From Oncomelania hupensis (Eukaryota > Mollusca > Gastropoda > Littorinimorpha > Pomatiopsidae), in contig CM072522.1 of the NCBI GenBank assembly GCA_036898135.1, positions 469,189-533,188 of the forward strand: a DNA stretch of 64,000 nucleotides. The letters are read 5' to 3'. Under the pieces are notes generated by a model, which did not search any database, was not told where the DNA came from, and saw only the letters and a program-made list of their open reading frames with translations. Within the stretch, counting starts at the first letter, position 1. Every line of letters begins with the position of its first letter. The translations under genes were made by a program, and so were the position numbers. This document shows, in pieces, positions 23,917 through 35,797 of the stretch.

Positions 23917-24045
23917 ATGAAACGAAGGTCTACAAATCAAGGAAGCGTCGCTAAGCGACTGTACACAACTCAGGAAGTAATCGATCAATTGTGGGATGAT
24001 AATGAATATGAAGAGATGACATTTGAAGTACTTTGGGTTGTCTAA
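23917..24045 (+). pseudogene. Short N-terminal remnant of piggyBac-like element 3 ORF
   Basis: This 42-codon frame begins MKRRSTNQGSVAKRLYTT and continues with EVIDQLWDDNEYEEM. It lies in the part of element 3 to the right of the Tigger-like insert and is followed at once by a stop and the 3' terminal region. The placement and acidic patch fit the N-terminal region of a piggyBac-type transposase. No catalytic domain is present. Assignment rests on the TTAA/inverted-repeat context rather than on a diagnostic motif. Confidence 0.4.
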
Positions 24046-24161
24046 CACTTTGGTTATGTTTTCGTTGTTTTACTAAAAGCATGCTAAAAATGCCATTTTT
24101 CTCCGGGGAGCCCAGGGGATGGGCTCAGAATTGGTGGGGCATCCAGGGTTCAAGGGGTTAA

Positions 24162-24960
24162 AATGCAAAGTAATAGCGACTTTGATCTTTATATCTCTTG
24201 ACCTTGAGATGACCTTGACCTCTGGGCTCCAAATACTCTCATGTTCAACTACAGCAAAAGTTGTATTATGCCAACAAAACAGTAACTTTGGGATGACCTT
24301 GACCTTCACATGACCTCATGCTCATTCATGTATGATCAAATAACCCAAATGTTGCATACTATGGGTTAAATAGAACCATTCCACCGTATGATGACCTATT
24401 TTTTTGCACGTTTTGCAAGGCATAAAATGACCTTGATCTTCAAAGATCAATGCAACATATATGAAAGATCAATCTATCATCTCTAAATACAAGTTTGAAC
24501 TTTATACCTCTCATAGTTTAGGCTCAAGGTCACATCAACATACCTATACTGACTTTAGGACAGCTCCAGTGACCATGATCTTGGAGTGATGTCGACCAAA
24601 TGTGTATAGAATGTGCGTCCCATTGATATCTGTCTTATAGAGAATTGTAAGTTCAACACAACAAAAAAAGTGAAATTTTGTGAAAAATTGTCATTTTTTG
24701 ACTAACTTTGTGGACCCATGTGCCCTTGAACTAAAGTGAAGTAATTCATTCACTTATCATTTATAAGGTCTCATGGGTAAATACCATCTTACCTAGTTTG
24801 GTTGTGATAGTTGAAATAGGTTCTGAGATATTAAACCACTTGCAAGTTTTGCATGTCCAGACAGCGGACGGACAAATTATTTTTTTAAACATCACTTTTG
24901 GATTAGTTAGGACACGTCTCGGATAGATTTGCAAAAATTAAGATTTTATTTTTTTGGGTG
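24162..24960 (+). repeat. TGACC-rich dispersed repeat, second long copy
   Basis: It is collinear with 5530-6290 throughout. It carries repeated tgaccttgacct and tgaccttga words near 24195-24215 and 24292-24304 and the reverse-complement form (caaggtcac) near 24523-24532. It directly abuts the right TTAA of piggyBac-like element 3, implying that element 3 inserted at the edge of this repeat. Confidence 0.85.
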
Positions 24961-25024
24961 GGGGGTGAGAGGGTAAGGGGGGTGAGTACATAGGACTCGC
25001 ATTGGTAATGCATGAGAGTCAAAA

Positions 25025-25176
25025 ATGGAAAGAACCAGAACAGATCATCTGTCTGTTAGTTCTGCGAGTTCTGTTGATTGTCTAAATTGTCAAAATCAAG
25101 GTGATTTGGTATGACTACTAAATCCAAGTCAACTTCAGACACATTGCCTTTCCCTATTTCTTCTAGTGTAAAGCCC
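25025..25176 (-). pseudogene. Inverted fragment of piggyBac-like element 4 coding region
   Basis: On the minus strand, the frame FTLEEIGKGNVSEVDLDL continues VVIPNHLDFDN...NSQN stop. The same sequence with substitutions occurs on the plus strand at about 25446-25558 (FTLEKIAKGEVSDVDLDL, VVTPNCLEFDN, NSQN stop). The fragment ends at the left TTAA of element 4, so two related copies lie head to head. Confidence 0.6.
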
Positions 25177-25180
25177 TTAA

Positions 25181-26559
25181 CCCTTTGCCACTTGCTAGGC
25201 CCATTCAGTCCTGCGAGCTCAGTGCCTTGTTTTCTCACAAGGCCCGTTCAGTCCTGCAAACTAGCTGATCAGAACCACAATGCATCACCTTAAAATTGAC
25301 ACCGGAAGTACTTCCGTTTTCCGTCTACATGTTTGACAAAACAATTTTACACGCAACAGTCTTTTCATTGGGATTTGTTTTAATAACAGTTTTTAGCCAA
25401 GTGTTCTGTATCACAAAGATGGAGGAGTTAGTTGACGGAGTGCTTTACACTAGAAAAAATAGCGAAAGGAGAGGTGTCTGATGTTGACTTGGATTTAGTA
25501 GTAACCCCAAACTGCCTTGAGTTTGACAATTTTTACAAGCAGCAGAACTCCCAGAACTGACCGACACATGATCTGTAGGTCAGTTCTGCGAGTTCAGTAG
25601 AGAGCGATTCAGTAGTTGCCAACTAAAACAAAAAAAGACAAATGCAGAAGACTGATAGTCAAAAGAAACAAAGTAGAAACAAACTGTGCAGTGTTAGCAA
25701 CTTTGGTGTCTTCTTTACCCATTCAGACATTGACCTCATTTCTTCACTTTTATTAGTACCGTTTCTTCTCTTCATTTTGTCTTCCCATTTTTGGTAATTT
25801 TATTTCCTTTTAAGATCAGCATACCTTGTGCTTTTAAAATAACAGCTTGTTTTGTGAACTCTGTACTGAACAATAACCCTGGGATCCATCGTTTGGTCTC
25901 TCAATCGTAACGGAGAAAAAGGAAGCTAAAGAGAAGCAACTCCGCATGATACATTACGCCATACACACAATTTTTAAAAATCTAAAATATTGAACTGGAA
26001 CCAATTTTATTAAATTCAACAAGAATTTTTCTTTTAAGGGATGCATGATTTGTTTTGAGTGCCTTGCACAAAAATTCATGTTAAAAAAAATCCAAACATT
26101 AAACCAAAGAAAAGTTTAAAAACGGTGGCACAGTATTATCAACTAGAAATCAATGGGTCCACATAAATATCACTCAAATCACTCCAATGCTTTAAAATCG
26201 ATATACAAGTCGCTTTCCTTGCTTGGATCAATTTGCACAAGATCGCCTTCAAAAGCACTGTCCGAATCATCACTGTTACCGTAATGGCTGCAAGTATAAT
26301 CGCTCTCATTCCTCAAAACATGATCACAAAGATTGTCATTCAAAAATTCGCAGTGCATGTTTTTGAAAACGATCCACCATGTTTTGCACACCATCAGAAA
26401 GAACAGAAAATCTCATACTACAAATCGCCAGACGATGCTATTTATAGATACAGTAGTGGAAGCGGCCTAAAGGAGAACGTGTTTGGGACGTGGTGAGCGG
26501 ATATTGGGCGACTTAAAAAATAGCATCTGGTGACATGCACAGACTTTAAGGAAAAAGGG
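25181..26559 (+). mobile_element. Probable piggyBac-like element 4 (TTAA-flanked, degenerate)
   Basis: TTAA occurs at 25177-25180 and 26560-26563. The left end is ccctttgccac and the right end read inward is cccttttticc-like (ccctttttcc), a short imperfect inverted repeat. Inside, a frame starting MEELVDG at 25420 shifts into FTLEKIAKGEVSDVDLDL and stops at NSQN. No transposase core is evident. The short inverted repeats make the right boundary less certain than for elements 1-3. Confidence 0.5.
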
Positions 26560-26563
26560 TTAA

Positions 26564-28815
26564 GTCATTGTCATTTTCACCAATAATCGTAAACACCATC
26601 TCCCTCCTCCATTTTTGTTGATGCCTAAAAATGGTGCCAAAAACTTTCTAATTACACAAAAATCTCCACGAAAAGACTCACCTGTACAAATGTGGCGATT
26701 TTTCTATCATGCAAACAGGAAATGGAAGACATCCGGTAAAAATGTTAAAGCAATACATAGTGGTTTATGGTTGCTAGACAGTTACGACACAGTAGGCTAG
26801 CTTGCCGGACTGGACAGCCTTGCGAGTGCTAAAGACATGCTCCTAACAGAACACGGCTATGGTTTACTTTGCATCTCATAAGCATCAACTTCTGTGCACC
26901 ACTATTTCAACACCTTTTGGTTCGTGCACTGCCAACTAGGTCCACACTCCCAGTGCAATAGTCACATCACAAAATGCCAATACTACAGCATAATCAACAC
27001 AGAATGACCTACACAAGTGGTGGAGCTGTTGGTGGGCGTCTAGGTTATTACTCAAATTAACATTACCAATCATTACACATTTTGCTGCTTAATGACGAGG
27101 GTGGGTGGAAGAAGATGGGGTGAGAATGAGGGAGGAAGTGGGAAAAAGGGTGTGGTGAGGTGGCAGATAGAAGCACAGAGGTAGGGGAATTGAGTATACA
27201 CGGATTGGGAGGAAATAAAGGGTTGAACAGTGCAACACAAAAGGATGGGCACAGGGAGGCAGCTACAGGGACAGCAGAGTAATAGATGTTAGGGATGCTG
27301 ATGCTAGCTGGAGCAAAAATCAATAGAAAAGCCACAGCTGTTAATATTGTTCTTTCTACACATCCCTACTGCAAGCCAGCTTACCAACCCGCCTCAAATC
27401 ATCATTTGCATTACAATAATGAAGCAATCGAATCTTTTTTTTTTTTTTACTGATAGGTACCGTAACAATGAGAACATACTATCAGAACAGCTATAAGAGT
27501 GAGGTCATATCTTTTTTTTTAAATGTGATCTTCAAAGTCAAAAGTGACACCAGAATCATGACATGGCTTGAAAATTAAGGGCACTTCAAAACATCTAGTC
27601 TTTCTGTAATGTGGAAATGTTCTAGCCAGCTAACATGACACACCACCAAGAGTGCATTGTGTATGGTTTAGTCTAAGCGAAACAATGTCCATGAATAATT
27701 GAACAAGTGTTCTCAACATGAAAATGCCATCTCATACCAACCTAGCAGTAAAATGTTAAGTTTTACACAACATTAAGTCTCGCTTTGCTTTTAGTGGCAG
27801 AAAATCAATATTATCAGTATTATACATGTATTTTTGGGGACGGAAACACTAAATTGTCACTATCTTTTTTTCGTTTCAGTAACAAATCTTTTTTTTCTTA
27901 TATTCATGTAAATCAATACAAAAGTCTTTCATTGCTGCATGCAGGGGCTCAACAAATATGCAACATAATGCCAGGACTATAAATGCCCAAGTGTCAGGAC
28001 GTGTGCTTGTGAGGGTCGATTGCTAAGAATGCAAATAAAAACAGTTTAAACAAAACTGTTCAATTTGAAGTGCTGCATTGAGAGAAAGAAAGACCGATTG
28101 AAAAAAATAATGATAAAAGCATTATTTTTAAAATTTATTTACTTTGAATTATGAATTTTTCATCCCAATCGGCAATAAAAATGACCGGTCTTGAGAGGGA
28201 CATTGTTGTGGTTCATTAGAAAAAAAAAGAAAATCTTACACATATGTGTAACAAAATCAATGCAAATATAACGAAAAATGGTTGTTTTATGCCACCCACA
28301 CCAAAATATTTTAAAGAAAAAAAAAGTTTGAGAAAATTATCCTTAAAGCTTTGGTGTCAGATTAGAATCTCCGTCGTAAGCACCGCAAACTTTCATTTTT
28401 ACAGAACTATTAAAATATAGGGTTAGAGATTACAAAATGGCGGACTTACGTTACTTCAAAAATACTCTAAATAAAAAAAAAGTTTCATAGGCCAGAAATA
28501 GTTATTTTTTGCGAATTTTACCAGAACAAACCGGTATTATTCAACAATAGGCGTGTAAAATTGCTGTGTGCTGAAAACATCGCATGTCGTAAGATTGAGA
28601 TTTTCACGAGCGACTTTTTTCACGAGCGACACCATAAAATAGACGTTTGTGTACTTAAGAATACTTAAGTCGACTATTTTTGTTTTGATTAGTATTGTTT
28701 TTTTGTTTTTTTTTATCTTGGTAAAAAATATATAGATGAGATTTCCTATTAAAAGTTTCTTTTTATCGTGCACATCAAAGTCTGTTGTGAATTTTAAGTC
28801 TAACAAATAAACCTC
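26564..28815. other. Non-coding stretch, nothing recognised
   Basis: AT-rich sequence with homopolymer runs. At 28434 an aaaatggcggac word resembles a gene start, but the frame stops within 20 codons and there is no clear splice donor. No RNA gene was seen. Confidence 0.5.
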
Positions 28816-28947
28816 TGAAGTGTTTATATATATGAATACAAAAATAAATCTTTAAAAGTGTGTGGTGTTTTAAAACAGTTATGAAGTGTCTTTGTATAAA
28901 TACTCAAGAAAATGTACTGACCAGCTAATCGTGAAACTTTAAAAGTT

Positions 28948-30350
28948 GGAGTCAGTTGTGAATGCTTACAACTACTAACTAGGTAGTCAAAAGCCATTTT
29001 TAAAAAATGATTTCCTCATCACAAAACTGACATAGATTTAAAAAGCTTTTCATTCTGAACACAGTGGTATATTTTTTTCCCCCATAGGACAAATAGGTAA
29101 AAAGTTATTAATGTTTGAAAATGCCGAATGTTGGTGTTTTTTTGGCAACTTTTTGGAATTGAAGAAATTGACAACTTTGGAGTCTCAAAGTGAAGCCAAT
29201 ATTGATACCAGAAAGCTGATTTTTGACAGGTAACCCCTTCAATATGTTATACTCCAAGCCCAATTTTCTTCAGGCCTATTCCCATGTAATGTTCAGCCGT
29301 TTTGGTGCTTCAAAGTTGGGAAATCATCAAATTCACAGTGCGTCCCGGCAAATTATAGGCCTACTAGTGTGCTACTACGCTCAGCACTCGTGTCGCTGAA
29401 TAGGCCTACGAGTTGGCCATGGCCGCAAGAAAACCCGAACACCGTTTGGGTACACTTTTCTACGGCAAAGCGCTCCGCGATAGAGTAATGCACAAATTAA
29501 TAAATACCCTAGTTTTATAAAGGAAAGTCTGCACTTTATTTCTTGCTAATTTTTAAACTTCTAGTTAAAATCAAACTTACATCAAAACCGCTTTATCCAC
29601 TTTGTTTGGCTCGTAACAAAACTTTTACACATGAGAGCCCACCATATTTATATGTAAATGAAGCTAAGTATCCGAACTTCTCATTGGTTCTTATTTTTAG
29701 GCCATCCAATGAACTATCTCAAAGCGCTTAGCGTTTGAAACGAGCCCACTTTCAGCAAACGACGCTGACAACTTTTTCGCACCGGCATTCAGCGCTCGGA
29801 TAGGGGCGTATTTAAAAGCTGTTTTCTCAGAATCTTTCGCATAAACATGCATTAAAAACAACACAGATGTAAAGATAAAGCTTTCAATTTTTATTTGAAT
29901 ACAGCCACTGTTCGTTTTAATGCAGTTTTACATTAATAATAAGTGTTGAAAGTGAAGTCAAAACTGGGTCACACCTGCCGAGCGGACAAGAGCCAATGAA
30001 GGGCTTTGACTACCTATTACAACAAAGCTGAAAAAGTGTTTAAATATATACATTTTTAATAAAATTTATCTTTAAAAATAAGAATGTATCTTTGTAGTGG
30101 TGGTGTGTTAGTATTTTTTTTAATTCTAAATTTGTTATTTGATACTCAAAATATCGGTGTCGGTTGTGAATGCTTATTACAGCATTTTCTGTTATTTACC
30201 CACCCTTTTAAATGGTTTAGTCGTTATGCTTAGTGTTACTAACTATGGTGTAGTAGTAATGATTAAAGTAAGTTAATATTGTAAGTAAATCAAATAATAT
30301 ATTTTAGCAAATATTACAGTGGTTTGATGTAAGCATTCACAACCGACACC
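28948..30350. repeat. Inverted-repeat structure built on a 21-bp word
   Basis: The 21-bp word containing gttgtgaatgctta occurs at 28948-28968 (+, 19/21), 30156-30176 (+) and 30330-30350 (exact reverse complement of the 30156 copy). A second pair of inverted words, taggtagtcaaaagcc at 28980-28995 and ggctttgactaccta at 30002-30016, lies inside. Sequence before the first and second copies (28820-28947 and 30030-30155) is also loosely similar. It resembles a foldback/MITE family, but target duplications are not evident. Confidence 0.5.
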
Positions 30351-30879
30351 TTTGCTCCTTCTGACATTTTAATGTAGATGCGGGCAGCTTGGACTTGCAC
30401 TAGTCAGCCGAGCTGCCGCAGAGCCAAAAATGGCACCCAATCAATGTGGGAAAAAAACTATAAAACTATAAATTTACAACTAAAGAAACACATGGTGAAT
30501 AAAAGCAATCATTACTCTTTTCAGCTGTGTCAATTTTAATGCTATAGGATCGATCTTTAATTTTTTATGAATTTATAAAAGATGCCCTCGCGCTGCAGTA
30601 CGCGCGGTGTTGGTTCAAACTTCGGCAAACTCCGAACGCGCACTCTCTTTTTTATCGCCTAGCTCAATTTCCCTATACACACTACACGTCTAAAAATAGC
30701 ACAGTTTTGCTGACGAAAGATTAACCTTCATTTTGATATGCAGCAGTCATGTACTTTTTAAATTTAACGTTTCAAAAATACAATTCAAAGAAAAGAATCG
30801 CAAATTTCTCCGATAAATTGTAAAAATAACCCCCCAAACCCTATACTTTTCTGAAAGCCCGACATCTCATCTTTCATTC

Positions 30880-30960
30880 TAGCCAATCAGAACGTCGATA
30901 ACACTAATAGGGAATTTGAGCTTTCAATTCAACCGAGGCCACCCATTGGCTGATTCAACT
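30880..30960 (+). promoter_or_regulatory. Candidate proximal promoter with two opposed CCAAT boxes
   Basis: CCAAT at 30883-30887 and the inverted form ATTGG at 30945-30949 lie 34-100 bp before the start codon at 30984. A CpG-containing segment (cgcgctgcagtacgcgcgg) lies at about 30588-30608. There is no TATA box at the expected distance, as is usual for housekeeping promoters. Confidence 0.4.
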
Positions 30961-30983
30961 GCTCTTTGTGGTGTGAAGCCAGT

Positions 30984-31035
30984 ATGGCGACTGTGGATTA
31001 CACGACAATGCTGAGCCGCATCAAAAACGATCTAG
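30984..31035 (+). CDS. Exon 1 of a small lysine-rich protein gene
   Basis: The exon encodes MATVDYTTMLSRIKNDL plus one base of the next codon, then meets the splice donor G|GTAAGG. The ATG lies in the favourable context agccagtATGGCG and follows a CCAAT-bearing upstream region. Joined to 31687-31964, the frame stays open for 109 codons. The family is not recognised. The exon is short, as is common for first coding exons. An amphipathic pattern (TMLSRIKNDLDWLYK across the junction) suggests a helix at the N-terminus. Confidence 0.62.
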
Positions 31036-31686
31036 GTAAGGAATGCACTTTTCTTTCATTGAAAATGATTCTTTGTTGTATTGTTTGCATTATTTTGCCA
31101 ATTGTGATAGTTTGTTTTGTGATTTAGAGCTAGTAACTTAGCATTTTCATAACGTGGCAAGCACACTTTTATGAACTAGTGCAAGTTTTACCCTTCGACT
31201 CAAGTCGAGTTTGATTCCAAGCACATCGGTCAAATTTCGATATGTTCAGAGCTCAAAGGTGTTAATATAATGTCTTCCGAACATGCTCATTTTTTTTAGT
31301 TGTGTTTTCTGACGATAAACATGATAAAAACGAACTTTAAAACGACGAGTCGTACTTGTGAACAAACCGAAAGTAGGGCGCGAACGTGTTCGAAGTTAGC
31401 GTAGGCCTAGTTTGAAGTCCATGTCTATGTAAACATTGAAAGAAATAAGGCCTTGTTTATATAAAATAATGCTAATGCGTTAACAGTGTATAGGCTTAGT
31501 AGTTGTTTTTCATAAAGGCACAATGATATTGATAATTAAAGCTTATTTTTTAAATGAATTAAAAAGCACTCCATCCTCCAAAGTATGCATGTATATATAG
31601 TGTATTTTTTTATATAAATATTTCATCATCAAAATCGATGGAAAGCATTATAATTACTGAACTCTTGTTTATTTTCACTGTTCCAG
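31036..31686 (+). other. Intron of the small lysine-rich protein gene
   Basis: This 651-bp segment begins GTAAGG and ends ttttcactgttccag. It joins two frames in phase 1 to give an Asp codon (G|AT). It is AT-rich with stops in every frame. Confidence 0.62.
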
Positions 31687-31964
31687 ATTGGCTATATAAG
31701 ACTGACAACAACCCAACATTAAACATGGCCGACAAGCAGCAATCTGAGGGGAAGCCGAAGAAAAGGAAAAACAAAGCAGACAAAACTAATTGCTCAAAAA
31801 AATTAAAACAAGATGAAGGAAAAGAAAAACAAACTTTTTTGTCAGCCTTTGGCTTTGAGTGCTCGGTAAGAGAAGAAAAAGGTGGGCCGCAACCGGGCCC
31901 GGCTGAAGAAACTCAAACTGATGAAAAGACTTTCCACGCAAAGTGTTTGAATTCTTCGTTTTAA
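31687..31964 (+). CDS. Exon 2 of a small lysine-rich protein gene
   Basis: The exon begins inside an Asp codon completed by exon 1 (DWLYKTDNNPTLNMADKQQ) and runs 92 codons to TAA. The middle is basic (KPKKRKNKADK, KKLKQDEGKEK), resembling a nuclear localisation signal. It is followed by FLSAFGFECS and a Gly/Pro/Glu-rich tail. The mature protein would be 109 aa, hydrophilic, without membrane segments, so a nuclear role is plausible but inferred. A possible splice donor (CTCG|GTAAGAG) at 31868 could instead lead to a further exon and a different C-terminus. I do not recognise the family. Confidence 0.6.
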
Positions 31965-32554
31965 GGATATGGGGTGGGGGATGATATAAATGATAATGTG
32001 TATGCTTTTAACTGGGGAATATGATAAAAAAGTTTAAATACACTGATTGCTTGAGTAACATATTTAAATTTTTGAAATTGGGCCTTAAATAAACTATGTT
32101 TCGGCCGATTTGCCATGGGGAAGGGGAGGGGGGGGGAACATGTGTGAGGTGTAAAAGTACATTTGAATTCTTTGCATTGTGTTGTGCTGCATATTGTAGG
32201 CATTTGAATCCTGATAATGGAGCATTTTAAATTTTTGAAATTGGTCAAGAAATGGCTGAGATATAACCATTTTGAAGGTCATTATGAGTGACGCGAGTCA
32301 TTTTGCCATCGCGTAAATTACACGGAAAGCCATTTACAAGATCTTGTATTTTTTTATCTGTTGCTTGCATGGGTTTGGAAAAAAATAAGCTTGTACAAAG
32401 TAATAAGATGTAATGATGTGGTAATTGTGATATGTCTGCCATGTATAGTTTTGTTTTTACAATCCCTTGGTTTTGAGGATATCTTAAAAGTGGCAAAATT
32501 AAGCCCGATCATGCTGAAAAGACGTTTTTTTGTTTTGTCAATTTCTCAGCAACC

Positions 32555-32560
32555 AATAAA
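32555..32560 (+). promoter_or_regulatory. Candidate polyadenylation signal
   Basis: AATAAA followed 15-20 bp later by an A-run and then a T/GT-rich stretch, about 590 bp after the stop codon at 31964. Another AATAAA is at 32088-32093. Which one is used cannot be told. Confidence 0.35.
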
Positions 32561-32599
32561 GATAAATTGAAAAAATTTTTTGTGTTGTGTTTAGTTTTT

Positions 32600-34127
32600 T
32601 ATATATTTTGTCAAATTACATGTTGTTTGTTGTTTCATGTCCACACACAAAAAGTAATAAATGTGGCTGCCCCCACCTATTTAATGTCATATTTCTCCAA
32701 AATGACAATATATTATCTTGTCCTTTTACACTAAGATGAAGCACATATATAAAAAGGAATGATCAACAGCAACAACAAAAAATTTCTGTACTTGTCCCTC
32801 ATAGGTATTACACGTTTTGACACACAGTCAAATACATTAATAATGTACGTCACTCCTCTGAAACTGAAATGATTAAATCATTCCCTTCCCATCCACCTTA
32901 CTCAAAAACAGGAGGGTAGAACTAGAAGACATAAATTTATTCTTGTACCATTCATAAAAGAAAAAGAAAAACTTTTTATGAAGAATTTCAAAACAAATTT
33001 GTTGGAATGCTAACAATTAACATGTACCAGTTTCTAGGAGAGGTGGTTATTAGGGGCGGGATGGAAAGGAGAGTGGAGAGCAAGAGAGATTGGAAGGGAA
33101 ATGCAATGGAAAATACCTAGGTTTTAAAAGTGTTCCAACATTAAAACCAATGGAAACTGGTACAAATGTCAAAACTTACCAGTAAGATGGTTGTGTAAAT
33201 ACATATGCTCTTTCCCTCTGCACCAGCCATGACTTGATGCATTCAGTGCTTAAAAGTCAAGGGGAGGCAACCACTAATTTGAGTCATTGGTCACACCACT
33301 TCAGCTGGTCACCCCATTTTCTTGCAGGACAGTTGAATGTTGGATGAATGTGTCAAGTGGAAATCTCTGAAACAAACAGAACAGCCGTCCATTTATCCCT
33401 AATATCACCCGTAATTAATAGATAATTAATTTCTACTTCTCTTCTCTTCAACCATTCTTTCCCACACAGTTCCATCCATCCTCCTCACCATGTTATGTAT
33501 TCATAGACAATGGAACAAAAAGTCACAGCCAATACAAAGGAAATACTAGTGCTACAATATGAAGCCTTTATTTTCACATTCAAGGGCCACAGTACAAGGA
33601 AACTTGTAAATCGATCACAGGAAAAAGAATTTCCTCCAGCCTTGAGAAGTTTCCTGTGTGACAATGAAAGAGCAAATTTCCTCCTTTGTTTTTTTAATAG
33701 CTAAGCAAAACGCACTGTCCATTGTTGTATTTTCACTCTAAGAACTACAACAAAACTCTCACAAATAGTTAAGCAAATAAATAAGCAAACACCACACATA
33801 TCTGGCATACCAAACAAGCACACAGTACAATTTCAATCTTATCTAGCTGTGAAGTTGCGCTATAGTCGTGGGATTTAATATATTTCTCTTTCAAGCAAAA
33901 TCTATCACTCTATGACCTGTTAGTGTTACTGTAATGATTATTGCCCTTCTTGCTACAACCACTATGTTCTATATTACACATATACAAATACATGCACCCA
34001 CACTGCAATGTTAGCTACAAAGTTTTTAGCCCAATTTCTATGAGCGATTGATTCAATCATGTACAATGTTTCTTGTGCACATTACAAAACAGACAAGCAC
34101 AACTTCTTCCAATCAATGGTCAAGATC
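32600..34127. other. Non-coding stretch before the duplication
   Basis: AT-rich sequence with no recognised gene, RNA or repeat boundary. The open frame at 33510-33704 has no visible domain and no splice context. Confidence 0.5.
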
Positions 34128-34707
34128 AGGGCTCTATCAAAAATCGACAAAGGTGTTACTGTTACGGTAGGTGCTTGTGCTCTAGCTAGGATCGAGTTCA
34201 GGGTTAGTAAACCGAAACCCTAACAAAATGGATTCCACCCCCCCCCCCTCCTCAAATTTAGTTTTAATTATAATTATGCTGTGGACGGGTATAGATTGCC
34301 GATCTTTACCATTGCCAACTTTTGACGAGAACCTCACTTTTCAATTTACACACCCCTAACCATTTAGTTTCGCTCCCATTCTCTTCTTAAGCAAAACTGT
34401 CCTTTTCCGCAAAAAAAAAGATAACAGGACGGTTAAATTAATTTGATACTTTGCACACACATTAATACAATAACTGGAAAAACACAAGTGAACATTTCTC
34501 CGAATATGCTCCCTAAGCAATGGCAGAAATATGCGTGACAGCGTGCAGTATAACCCGTATAAACGTAAGAACGGAAGTGGGCTCGCCAGAAAGCCCAACT
34601 GACACGCTATCACGATCTGATAATCACACGTCTACTGCACGAAGCTCACTGCTATACAATACAACACAGCACAAGATCCAGAAAAATAGATCTTGACTGT
34701 ACGAGCT

Positions 34708-34735
34708 GAACAACACATTCATAAGCATAGCGTCA
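34708..34735 (+). repeat. 28-bp direct repeat, left member (unit A)
   Basis: A perfect 28-bp match (begins gaacaacacattcataag, ends cgtca) to 35478-35505. The two bracket 742 bp of CpG-containing sequence. In unit B the members are at 50240-50267 and 51010-51037. Confidence 0.9.
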
Positions 34736-35477
34736 TACAGCGGTGTGTATATCAGTTCCGCAATGGAAAAGCAGAAACGCAAAGTTGCAGTGAAACATTA
34801 CGCCTACCAGACCACACGCCCCCAATACACTTGTGAGGAAGCCGTGTAACAAATGCCACGTGTCTAGCCAAGCAAAGTCCCATGTCGCTCGTCTCCTCGC
34901 AAAACGGCAGCCCAAAATGGAGACCAACGGCAACGTTCGCGTTTGTCACATGTGATGTTCCGCCATCGCCTATCGAAATTTGGGCAACTGCTAACACAAA
35001 AAGCGAGCATTCTGAATCACCAACATGGCAAAACAGACGATGATGAAATGCTGTCCCAGTTTAGGGGAAAACGGAGGGAAACGCGACTTGGCAAAAGTTT
35101 ACCTGCTACAGCGAAAATGTCTCCTGTCCCAGTTTCTGAAGCAGCATGCGACGAAAGAGCGTTGCTTGTGCGGAAGGGGCACAGGCAGGGGGTCACGACC
35201 TTGCAAATTTCCAAACCCTCCAACCAATCGAAGGCGAGCAAGTTCCAAGGGAAACTACTGGCTCGGCCTAGTGCGACAAGCGGGGCAACTCTGGCTTTAT
35301 GAATGGGCGTGTCCCTGAAGCTTGCCACGCCAGCTATTCACACGCTCAAAGCAAGAATCCCGATCTCGTATCGCTCCGTTTATTCAGCCACCGACACTCT
35401 CTCCCACTACCCACCAGCATTGACAAGTTCTTTACAGGCACAGTACAATACCAAGGCAGGAAACGCTGCCACTTCAC

Positions 35478-35505
35478 GAACAACACATTCATAAGCATAG
35501 CGTCA
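35478..35505 (+). repeat. 28-bp direct repeat, right member (unit A)
   Basis: Perfect partner of 34708-34735. It could be an unusually long target-site duplication or a trace of a deletion/duplication event; the bracketed sequence resembles no element I recognise. Confidence 0.9.
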
Positions 35506-35719
35506 CTTCGTGTAGGCCTATTATGCACTAGTCTGGGCCTAGAACTCAAAACAAGCTATAAATTAAATTAGGAAAATCAACAATATTTTCAGTACTGTAT
35601 GCTTCAACTACAGCAAAGTAGTGAAACAAACAAATGCAACATAAAACAAAGTGACAATACAGGCTTACTCCACATAACACTGAGAAACTGAAGTTGAATT
35701 TATCATAATCCACATCATT

Positions 35720-35797
35720 GTAGGTGGCTTGTGTTGGGTCCTGGATCAGTGTTTTGGCCCAGCGCCTTCTCGAGTTGCTATTCAGCTGGTAAAGCGC

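Larger units (their letters stand above)
22888..24157 (+). mobile_element. piggyBac-like element 3, interrupted by a Tigger-like element
   Basis: TTAA flanks both ends (22884-22887 and 24158-24161). The terminal inverted repeats are cctcttgaaccc on the left and cccctTGAACCC read inward from the right (11 of 12 match). Inside the left end, a palindrome-rich segment (gaccgatatatcggtc) precedes the inserted Tigger-like element at 23007-23798. Removing that insert leaves about 480 bp with a short piggyBac-like N-terminal frame at 23917-24045. Confidence 0.78.

Noticed and set aside
28434..28490. aaaatggcggac possible gene start
   Set aside because: The frame stops within 20 codons and no donor site follows at a sensible position.
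34733..35571. Several overlapping 60-119 aa frames on both strands
   Set aside because: CpG-containing sequence keeps frames open by chance; none has splice sites, recognisable domains or third-position bias that I can see. They are identical in unit B only because of the duplication.
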